DNA of 49,339 nt from NCBI GenBank assembly GCA_964468125.1, contig CAYXVF010000044.1, forward strand, positions 1 to 49,339, read 5' to 3'. A program made the translations under genes and the position numbers. Below the pieces are notes generated by a model. It ran no database searches, was not told the DNA's origin, and saw only the letters and a program-made list of their open reading frames with translations. This document shows positions 42,454 to 49,339 of this stretch, piece after piece (position 1 is the stretch's first letter; every line of letters starts with the position of its first letter). The stretch comes from CAYXVF01 sp964468125 (lineage in GTDB: Bacteria > Myxococcota > XYA12-FULL-58-9 > CAYXVF01).

Positions 42454-45400
42454 CACCGCCCGTTGCTGAGCGCTGGCACGAGCTGTCCGGGAGTCCATGG
42501 AGCACCCGCCGCCCGGAGCTTCTTCTCAAAGGCCGGCAGCTTGTCGTTGGCGAAGATGTTGAGCGCCTTTCGTAGGTCGTCGAACTCCTTCTCCGCGTAG
42601 TCGAGCTGCTCCCGCATGGTCTTCGTGGGACCGTAGGTAGAGTTGCCGATGCTGACGCTGATCTTGCCGAGGCGCGCGCCGACGTTGTGTACGTCGAACT
42701 CTCCGATCACCTCTTTGGACGGATTGCCACCGGCGCGAACCTTGAGGTCATCGAGCTCGAGGCGCAGGGCGCGGTACTCCGTGTCGAGCCCGTCGGGTGA
42801 GGTCTCGGTGCGCTTCAGGGCTTGCCCCAAGAAATCGAAGCGCTTCGTCAGCGACTTCGCGAGGTGCTGGAAGCCACTCAGACCGCGGCGAAGCTCCGCG
42901 ACGCGGCGCGCGAATTTCACCGTCTCTTCTGGCGACGCACCAGCGAGGGCGCCTTCGCGCATGCGCTTCACCTCGAAGCTCACCGGGCCGTCGAGCACGG
43001 TGCTCTTGCCGTCCATCTTCTGCATCAGCGTGACGCTGTAAGTGCCGGGAGCGGCGAGCACCCCTCGAGGCTCTTCGTCGTAGCCGTAGACCGAGGGGCC
43101 CTTCTCGTCGATCGCTTCTTCCGCGGGGTAACGCAGGTCCCAGGCGACCCGATGCACGCCGGCTTCGGTCTTGCCGTAAACCCGTCGCACCACCTCACCG
43201 TTGGCGTCTTTCACCAGGAGGATGATCTCCGGATGCTTTTGGCGTCGCTCCTGCTCTGCGCGGTTCCAGCCGAGGAACGGCGTGTCCTTGCCGTCCTTCA
43301 TCAGCTCCTTCTCGCGCTCTTGGCGCGCCTTCTCGAGGGACTGAAGGGGATCACGCAGGTAGTAGGTGAAGATCGCGCCAAAGGGCGGGTTGTTGGCCAC
43401 GTAGTAGCCGGCGCCCTGGGAGGCCTTCGGCGAGTCGCCGAGGGTGGCACGCGGAATGTACCAGTCCGCTTCGCGCACGGGGAAGAGCTTCGCCTTGGCA
43501 CCGGTCATGACCTTCTCGCTGACTTCGCGCAGCGGAGAGTAATCGTCCAAGATCCAGAAGCCGCGGCCGAACGTTGCGCCCACGAGGTCGTTCTCTCGCC
43601 GCTGAATGGCGAGGTCGCGGAACGAAATGGTGGGGGCGTTGCCTTCGATTTTGAGCCATTTCTTGCCCGCGTCGACCGTGAAGAACACGCCGAACTCCGT
43701 GCCCAAGAACATGAGACCAGGCTTGACGTGGTCTTGCACGAGGCGCCAAACCAGGTGGCGCTCCGGCAGGTTGCCGGCGATGCTCGTCCAGCTCTTGCCG
43801 CGGTTCGTGCTCTTGAAGAGGTAAGGCTTGAAGTCGCCTTCCTTGTGGTTGTCGAGGGCGACGTAGACGGTGTTGGCGTCGAAGAGATCGGCCTTGATGT
43901 CGTTGACGAAGGCGTTCTCAGGAACTCCGGGGAGCGAGCTCACGGGGATTTTGCGCCAGGACTTGCCGCCGTCTTCGGTGACTTGGATCAGCCCGTCGTC
44001 GGTGCCCGCGTAGACCACGCCTTCGGCCTTCGGGGACTCTGCGAGCGACGTGATGGTGCTGAACTGAGACATCGCCCACATGTCCCAGGGCGAATCCCAG
44101 CTCCACTTTCGGTCCATCATCTCCATCTGCATTCGGTCGACGTTCTTGGTGAGGTCGCCGGAGATCGGTGTCCAGGAATCCCCGAGGTCGTCGGAGCGCC
44201 AGACCCGATGCGATGCGTAGTAGACGCGCTTCGAGTCGTGCGGGCTGATCAGCACCGGCGCGTCCCAGTTGAAGCGCTCCGCCGGCTCGCCGGGCTTCGG
44301 TTGCGGTTGGACGTAGACGATTTCTCCGGTGGTGATGTCGATGCGGCAGAGGTTTCCTTCCTGCCACTCAGCGAAAATGATGTCCGGGTTGCCGGGAACG
44401 GTCGCCGACTGGTGTCCGTCGCCGAAGAGGGTGGTGAACCAGTCCGCGTTGCGGATCCCGTTGACGCTGTCGGTACGGGACGGCCCCCCCTGACTGTTGT
44501 TGTCCTGGGTGCCGCCGTAGACCATGTAGAAGGGCTCGGAGTCGTCGACCGCGACTTTGTAGAACTGAGTCACCGGAAGGTTGTCGATGAAGCGCCAGGT
44601 CTTGGCGTGGTCGAAGCTCTCATAGATGCCGCCGTCCGTTCCGACGAGCAGGTAGTCCGGGTCGTCGGCGCGGAAGGTGAGGGCGTGGTTGTCCGAGTGC
44701 TTGTGCTCTTCCTCGATGTTCTGGAAGGTCTTGCCGCCGTCACGTGAGATCTGAATGCGCACGTCGACCAGGTAAACCAGGTCGAAGACGTGTGGGCTCG
44801 CTTCGAGCTCTTGGTAGTAGTGCGGGCCGGTGGCCCGCGACACCGTATCCGAGCGGCGCTCCCAGGAGCTGCCGCGGTCGGTCGAGCGGTAGAAGCCGCC
44901 TTTGCGGCGGTCTTGCTCGATGGCCGCGTAGAGCACGTCGGGGTTCATCGGCGAGATCGCGAGGCCGATCTTGCCCATGTTCCCCTTCGGCAGACCTTCC
45001 TTCAGGCGCTCCCAGGTCTCGCCGCCGTCGGTGGAGCGATAGATGCCGGTCTCTGGGCCGCCGCCGATGTAGTTTGCGACGGTGCGGTGGCGCTGCCAGG
45101 TGGCCGCGTACATCACGTCCGGGTTGCGCGGGTCGACTTCGAGGTCCGTGACGCCGGTCCACTCGCCGGTTTCCAACACTTTTTTCCAGTTCTTGCCGCC
45201 GTCCGTGCTCTTGTAGAGGCCGCGGTCGCCCCCCTTGCTCCAGAGCGGCCCTTCCGCGGCAACCCAAACGGTGTTCGGGTCCTCTTTGTGGATCACGATC
45301 TTGCCGATGTGCTCCGAGGCCTTCAGGCCCATGTTTTCCCAGGTTTGTCCGCCGTCTTTGGAGCGGTAAACGCCGTCGCCAAAGCCCACGTGACGGCCTC

Positions 45401-45776
45401 CAATGTTCTCCCCGGTGCCGACCCAGACGATGTGCGGGTTGCTCGGCGCGATGGCGATATCGCCGATGGAGTAGGACCCCTGACCGTCGAAGACCGATTT
45501 CCAGGTGGTGCCGGCGTTCGTGGTCTTCCACACGCCGCCGGAGCCGACCCCCACGTACCAGGTATTCGGGTCATCGGGGCGGGTGGCGATGTCCGCGATG
45601 CGGCCTGACATGAGCGCAGGGCCGATGTTGCGCAGCTCCATGCCCTTGAAGGTCGCCGCGGACCAGGGCTCGGGCTTCTCATCCTCGGCGCCCGCACCCT
45701 TGCGCGCAGCAACGCTGGCCGCGCAGGAGGTGGCGCCGATCAGCAGAAAACAGACAATTCGCAGAAGGGGGGCCAT
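42453..45776 (-). CDS. VPS10/BNR beta-propeller protein (sortilin-like, glycosyl-hydrolase-type)
   Basis: This exported protein of 1107 residues carries many Asp-box/BNR repeats (TTNAGTTWK, SKDGGQTWE, STDGGKNWK, STDGGETWE, STDRGSSWE, TEDGGKSWR) arranged as two propellers. After about residue 790 come a linker and helical C-terminal regions. The signal is MAPLLRIVCFLLIGATSCAA. Start 45776 is chosen because GGAG sits 8 nt upstream; GTG 45794 or ATG 45791 would add six or five residues. Proteins of this kind are annotated as VPS10-domain or sialidase-like, with substrate unknown. It is coupled to the TonB receptor gene. Confidence 0.85.
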   Translation of the reverse strand: MAPLLRIVCFLLIGATSCAASVAARKGAGAEDEKPEPWSAATFKGMELRNIGPALMSGRIADIATRPDDPNTWYVGVGSGGVWKTTNAGTTWKSVFDGQGSYSIGDIAIAPSNPHIVWVGTGENIGGRHVGFGDGVYRSKDGGQTWENMGLKASEHIGKIVIHKEDPNTVWVAAEGPLWSKGGDRGLYKSTDGGKNWKKVLETGEWTGVTDLEVDPRNPDVMYAATWQRHRTVANYIGGGPETGIYRSTDGGETWERLKEGLPKGNMGKIGLAISPMNPDVLYAAIEQDRRKGGFYRSTDRGSSWERRSDTVSRATGPHYYQELEASPHVFDLVYLVDVRIQISRDGGKTFQNIEEEHKHSDNHALTFRADDPDYLLVGTDGGIYESFDHAKTWRFIDNLPVTQFYKVAVDDSEPFYMVYGGTQDNNSQGGPSRTDSVNGIRNADWFTTLFGDGHQSATVPGNPDIIFAEWQEGNLCRIDITTGEIVYVQPQPKPGEPAERFNWDAPVLISPHDSKRVYYASHRVWRSDDLGDSWTPISGDLTKNVDRMQMEMMDRKWSWDSPWDMWAMSQFSTITSLAESPKAEGVVYAGTDDGLIQVTEDGGKSWRKIPVSSLPGVPENAFVNDIKADLFDANTVYVALDNHKEGDFKPYLFKSTNRGKSWTSIAGNLPERHLVWRLVQDHVKPGLMFLGTEFGVFFTVDAGKKWLKIEGNAPTISFRDLAIQRRENDLVGATFGRGFWILDDYSPLREVSEKVMTGAKAKLFPVREADWYIPRATLGDSPKASQGAGYYVANNPPFGAIFTYYLRDPLQSLEKARQEREKELMKDGKDTPFLGWNRAEQERRQKHPEIILLVKDANGEVVRRVYGKTEAGVHRVAWDLRYPAEEAIDEKGPSVYGYDEEPRGVLAAPGTYSVTLMQKMDGKSTVLDGPVSFEVKRMREGALAGASPEETVKFARRVAELRRGLSGFQHLAKSLTKRFDFLGQALKRTETSPDGLDTEYRALRLELDDLKVRAGGNPSKEVIGEFDVHNVGARLGKISVSIGNSTYGPTKTMREQLDYAEKEFDDLRKALNIFANDKLPAFEKKLRAAGAPWTPGQLVPALSNGR

Positions 45777-45987
45777 GGTCGTCAACTCCATCACGTAAGA
45801 GGTCGGAAGGCGACGAAATAGACCTGTCTCCGGCCGCGATCAAGGATCGCCGCATCATGCAGATCACGCTTCATGGGCGATTTCCATGGCTTTTAGCCCC
45901 GCTGGCGCCTTGACGCGGTGTCGGAGAGCGGCGTTAGATTCGACGGGAACTCCGTGATCGCTTCGCGAAACTTGGGAATCAGCGAGA

Positions 45988-47259
45988 ATGAGCGCGAAAC
46001 TGCGAAAATTGAAGGACGAAGCCGCGAAGCTGACCCAGAAGGGCAAGCTCGACAAAGCGCTCGCGCTCTACCAAGAGATCCTCGAGCACGACCCCGACGA
46101 TCTCACCGCCCAGCTGAAGTGCGGTGACCTCCTGCGCAAGCTCGAGCGCGACGAAGAGGCGATCGCGAGCTACACCAAGGTCGCCGACGTCTATGCCGCC
46201 GACGGCCTCCTTCTGAAGGCCATTGCCGCCTGCAAGCTCATCCTCGAGATCGACGAGAACCACACCGCCACGCAGAAGATGCTGGCGGATCTCTACGCCA
46301 AAAAGACCGGCCGGGCCGCCGCCGCGATGCCCGTCGCACCGCCCGCGCAAGCCGAACCGGAGCTGGTGGGCGACGACGACATCGTCATCATCGAAGAAGA
46401 ACCCGCGGTCCCGGAGGACCTGCCGACCATCCCGCTCTTCTCCGATCTGCCCAAAAACGCCTTCATTCAGCTCCTCGAGCAGATGCACATGCGCTCCGTC
46501 CTGCCGGACGAGGTCGTGATTCGCGAAGGCGACGTGGATGACTCGATGTTCATCGTGTCGAGCGGGCGCGTGAAGGTCACGAAGACCACGGAAGCGGGGA
46601 CCGAGATGGTTCTCGCTCAGCTGGGGGATGGAACCTTTTTCGGTGAGATGGCGCTCCTCTCCGAATCGCCGCGGACCGCAAGTGTCATCGCGTCGGAGGA
46701 GACCCTGTTGTTCGAGGTCAGCCGGGACGTGCTCGCGGGCGTCGTGAAGAACTTCCCCTCGGTGAAGCACATTCTCTTGCGCTTCTACCGCCAACGGCTC
46801 CTGTCGAACCTGATGGCCATTTCGCCGATTTTCAAGCCTCTCGACTCCGAGCAACGCAAGTCGCTGATCGAGAAGTTCAAGAGCCGCGAGGTGTCCGCCA
46901 ACGAGAAGCTGCTCGAAGAGGGCGGCAAGGGCGACGGCCTCTACATGCTCCTGTCGGGCAGGGCCGAAGTCTCGAAGAGAATCGAAGGCAAGCGCCAGGT
47001 GTTGGCCCACCTCAAGGAGGGCGACGTGTTCGGCGAGATGTCTCTTCTCACCAACAACCCGGTGAGCGCGAACGTGAAAACCCTCAAGAAATCGATCGTC
47101 TTGAAGCTTCCACGCCGTACCTTCTCAGAGATCGTTTCGACGCACCCGCAGCTGCTCGCGCACATCAGCGACCTCTCGAGCGAGCGCGAAAAGACCAACG
47201 ACGCCATCGCCCAAGGAAAGCTCAAGTTCTCGAGCGAGGAAGGCCTCGTCCTGATGTAG
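45988..47259 (+). CDS. TPR protein with two cyclic-nucleotide-binding domains
   Basis: This 423-residue protein has N-terminal TPR repeats (about 1-105, KGKLDKALALYQEILEHDPDDL), an acidic linker (about 118-145) and two tandem cNMP domains (about 150-270 and 275-400). The first has the complete phosphate-binding cassette FGEMALLSESPRTASV, including the Arg. In the second, FGEMSLLTNNPVSANV, the Arg is replaced, so it may not bind cyclic nucleotides. No DNA-binding domain is present, so it probably acts by protein contact. It precedes the pilB-like gene, suggesting a role in control of type IV pilus or secretion. Confidence 0.85.
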   Translation: MSAKLRKLKDEAAKLTQKGKLDKALALYQEILEHDPDDLTAQLKCGDLLRKLERDEEAIASYTKVADVYAADGLLLKAIAACKLILEIDENHTATQKMLADLYAKKTGRAAAAMPVAPPAQAEPELVGDDDIVIIEEEPAVPEDLPTIPLFSDLPKNAFIQLLEQMHMRSVLPDEVVIREGDVDDSMFIVSSGRVKVTKTTEAGTEMVLAQLGDGTFFGEMALLSESPRTASVIASEETLLFEVSRDVLAGVVKNFPSVKHILLRFYRQRLLSNLMAISPIFKPLDSEQRKSLIEKFKSREVSANEKLLEEGGKGDGLYMLLSGRAEVSKRIEGKRQVLAHLKEGDVFGEMSLLTNNPVSANVKTLKKSIVLKLPRRTFSEIVSTHPQLLAHISDLSSEREKTNDAIAQGKLKFSSEEGLVLM

Positions 47260-47367
47260 GCCAGGCGCGCTGCCAGCGTCGTGGCGGTCTCACTCGCTTC
47301 TGCCTCCCAACGCGACAGCGTGTCTCTGACTGGTGCTGCCCGTGAGCAGGCACTAGACTCCGTGCAG

Positions 47368-49173
47368 ATGGCCTCAACCTCCGCCCCGTCCAAAAATGAG
47401 TACAGCTTTCACTGGCTGGTCGACCGGCTCGTCCAGCTCGGGGTGGTGGGGGCGAGAGACGCCCAGTCCGTCAAGGTACACGAGTCGCAACAGGCCGCGC
47501 GGGTCAAGCGGGCGATGGAGACCGCCCGGGGCAGTCGCGGCTATCGGGTGAGTCCGCCAGAGCTGCTCGCGAGCTTCAAGATCCAGGCGCCCAGTGGCGT
47601 CGAGCTCAACGAAGACCGGCTCGCGCAAATCCTCGCCGCGGAGGCGGAGCTACCCTATCGCAAAATCGATCCCCTCGAGCTCGACATGGGGTTCATCACC
47701 CAGACCTTGCCGCGCGCCTTCGCCGCCCGGCACGTGGTCTTGCCGCTCGGCATCGTAGACGGCGACCTCGAGGTCGCCGTGGACAATCCCTTCGACGTCG
47801 AGCTGGTAGAGAGCCTGCGGCGCGTCTACCCGGGGTCCATCCGCAAGGTCGTCGCGAGCAAACACGACATCCTCAAATGCATCACCGAGATCTACGGCTT
47901 CCGGAAGAGCGTCGAGAGTGCGGCACGGGAGGTCACGGACCGCGCCGGGCAGTCCTTCGAGCAGTTGGTGCAGCTGAAGTCCGTTGGGGAGATCGAGGCG
48001 ACGGACGCGCACGTGGTGAACGCGGTGGAGTTCCTCTTTCGCTACGCCTTTGACCAGCGCGCGAGCGACATTCACATCGAGCCCCGACGTGGTGACTCAC
48101 AGGTGCGCCTGCGGATCGACGGCGTGTTGCACAGCGTGCACACGATCCCTCGCGCAGTGCATCCGGCGGTGACCTCGCGCCTCAAGACGCTCGCACGCAT
48201 GGACATCGCCGAGAAGCGGCGCCCCCAAGACGGCCGGATCAAGACGGTTCTCGGCGAGCGCGAGGTGGAGCTGCGCGTGTCGTGTCTACCGGTCGCCTTC
48301 GGCGAGAAGATCGTGATCCGCATCTTCGATCCCAACGTGCTCCTGCGCAGCCTCCCGGACCTCGGCTTCCCGGAGACGGACCTCTCGCTGTTCCAGAAAT
48401 GGATCAGCTCGCCGCACGGCATGATTCTGATCACCGGCCCAACGGGCAGCGGCAAGACCACCACGCTCTACACGACGCTGCAGCGTTTGAAGAACGACAG
48501 CATCAACATCACCACCGTCGAGGACCCGATCGAAATGGTCACCGACGCCTTCAACCAGGTGCAGGCGCAATCGAAGATCGGCGTCGATTTCGCGGCGGCG
48601 ATGCGCAGCATCCTGCGCCAGGATCCCGACGTGATCATGATCGGGGAGATCCGCGACGGTGAGACGGCCAAGATGGCGGTCCAAGCGTCGCTCACGGGCC
48701 ACCTGGTGTTTTCGACGCTGCATACGAACGACACGGTGGCCGCGGTCACCCGGCTCGTCGACCTCGGGGTCGAGCCCTACCTGGTGAGCTCGACCCTCGT
48801 CGGGGTGATGGCGCAGCGCCTGGTACGCCGGGTGTGCACGAGCTGCAGCAAGCGCACCCCGCTCACCGGTGACGAGTTCGAGGTGCTCGGGATCCCCGCC
48901 GAGGAGCGCCACCGCTTTGCCAATACGCAAAAAGGCGAGGGGTGCGTGGAGTGCCGTGGTACCGGCTACCGCGGGCGGGTTGGGATTTTCGAGCTCCTCA
49001 ACATGAACGACGATCTGCTGACGGTCCTGCGCCGCGGCGCGGACGAGGACACGCTGAGGGCCGAGGCGCGCAAACGGGGACTCAAACCCCTGCGCCTCTC
49101 CGCCCTAGACCGCCTCGCGGAAGGGCGAACCACCTTTGATGAGCTCGTGCGGGTCACCGGCCTGTTGCGCTGA
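47368..49173 (+). CDS. pilB: type IV pilus/type II secretion assembly ATPase
   Basis: This 601-residue hexameric ATPase drives pilus extension or pseudopilus assembly. It has an N-terminal GspE/MshE-N-like domain (about 60-160) and a catalytic domain. Walker A is GPTGSGKTTT, the Asp box and Walker B are DPDVIMIGEIRD, and the His box is STLHTNDT. A four-Cys zinc site (VCTSCSK...GCVECRGTG) completes the PilB/GspE signature. ATG 47368 is preferred over 47281, whose extra residues look unconserved. PilB versus GspE cannot be separated without the neighbouring pilus genes. The gene is divergent from the surface protein at the window end. Confidence 0.9.
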   Translation: MASTSAPSKNEYSFHWLVDRLVQLGVVGARDAQSVKVHESQQAARVKRAMETARGSRGYRVSPPELLASFKIQAPSGVELNEDRLAQILAAEAELPYRKIDPLELDMGFITQTLPRAFAARHVVLPLGIVDGDLEVAVDNPFDVELVESLRRVYPGSIRKVVASKHDILKCITEIYGFRKSVESAAREVTDRAGQSFEQLVQLKSVGEIEATDAHVVNAVEFLFRYAFDQRASDIHIEPRRGDSQVRLRIDGVLHSVHTIPRAVHPAVTSRLKTLARMDIAEKRRPQDGRIKTVLGEREVELRVSCLPVAFGEKIVIRIFDPNVLLRSLPDLGFPETDLSLFQKWISSPHGMILITGPTGSGKTTTLYTTLQRLKNDSINITTVEDPIEMVTDAFNQVQAQSKIGVDFAAAMRSILRQDPDVIMIGEIRDGETAKMAVQASLTGHLVFSTLHTNDTVAAVTRLVDLGVEPYLVSSTLVGVMAQRLVRRVCTSCSKRTPLTGDEFEVLGIPAEERHRFANTQKGEGCVECRGTGYRGRVGIFELLNMNDDLLTVLRRGADEDTLRAEARKRGLKPLRLSALDRLAEGRTTFDELVRVTGLLR

Positions 49174-49186
49174 GTTTGCACACTAG

Positions 49187-49339
49187 TCAGGGGCCACCCG
49201 TCTCGAAAGCCCCGCGGTCGAAGCCGCCGCCGTAGAAGCTCCCCGACCCAGCGCCGTTTCGATCGTAGGGGAGGGACGGGTCAGCAGTGTCGATGCAGGC
49301 GGCCGAGGGGACGAGATCGCCGAGGACGGGGTCAACCTC
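49187..49339 (-). CDS. parallel beta-helix type surface protein, C-terminal end (partial)
   Basis: Only the last 50 residues are in the window, ending at the TGA complement 49187-49189. The sequence PSAACIDTADPSLPYDRNG, followed by a glycine-rich FDRGAFETGGP end, is the SPAIDAGD-like terminal motif of right-handed beta-helix or choice-of-anchor Q surface proteins. It is convergent with pilB. The start and most of the gene lie outside. Confidence 0.6.
   Translation of the reverse strand, partial: EVDPVLGDLVPSAACIDTADPSLPYDRNGAGSGSFYGGGFDRGAFETGGP

Noticed and set aside
42822..44747. Long plus-strand open frame opposite the propeller gene
   Set aside because: Asp-box repeats on the minus strand are unmistakable; the plus frame is only their mirror.

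Overview
This is a bacterial chromosomal segment with high G+C, tightly packed genes and heavy use of GTG starts. The gene order infC-rpmI-rplT-pheS-pheT-ihfA-merR, an IF3 gene that appears to start at ATC (as infC/dsg does in Myxococcus xanthus), and the abundance of PilZ, GGDEF, FHA, cNMP-binding, TonB and lipoprotein genes point to a Myxococcota/deltaproteobacterial-type Gram-negative. The run of 100 N at 22835-22934 shows it is a draft scaffold. The assignment is inferred from gene content; there is no rRNA in the window.

Layout. 1-5929: tail of tRNA-Val, then the translation block (IF3, L35, L20, PheS, PheT), IHF-alpha and a MerR-type regulator. 5949-11715: two LysM/M23-type envelope peptidases around tRNA-Pro and surE, an FHA-GGDEF diguanylate cyclase and mutL. 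11748-15473: GNAT, a DD-peptidase-like protein divergent from an Sfp-type phosphopantetheinyl transferase, and a thiolase. 15686-21984: a response regulator coupled to a sodium:solute symporter, a striking PilZ + class I terpene-cyclase-fold fusion, three poorly known small genes and an alanine-type symporter with a large insertion. 22073-23175: decayed AraC gene, dispersed hairpin repeat, assembly gap and a tRNA-Lys followed by 128-bp tandem repeats that each carry the tRNA tail. 23282-32874: envelope and hypothetical proteins, CysQ, an Mrp-type P-loop ATPase, a lipoprotein HAD phosphatase and a 5'-nucleotidase-like/beta-barrel fusion. 32915-38071: xerD-scpA-scpB-rluB, with an unusually extended ScpA. 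38348-45776 (minus strand): a VPS10/BNR propeller protein coupled to a TonB-dependent receptor, then a cobalamin riboswitch that controls two lipoproteins. 45988-49339: TPR/cNMP protein, PilB/GspE ATPase and the end of a parallel beta-helix type surface protein.

How the parts work together. The first block is a translation operon. xerD, scpA, scpB and rluB form a chromosome segregation and ribosome modification block. The region 38663-42453 looks like a vitamin B12 acquisition locus: the riboswitch is complete (9-bp P1 helix, GGAAACCGGTG and CCCGCAACTGT blocks, B12 box) and is followed by a hairpin that encloses the ribosome binding site of the first lipoprotein. The strongest candidates for undescribed biology are the PilZ-terpene-cyclase fusion, the two B12-controlled lipoproteins, the tRNA-Lys tail repeats (an analogue of the E. 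coli tyrT rtT repeats), the long acidic arm on ScpA, and the nucleotidase/beta-barrel fusion.
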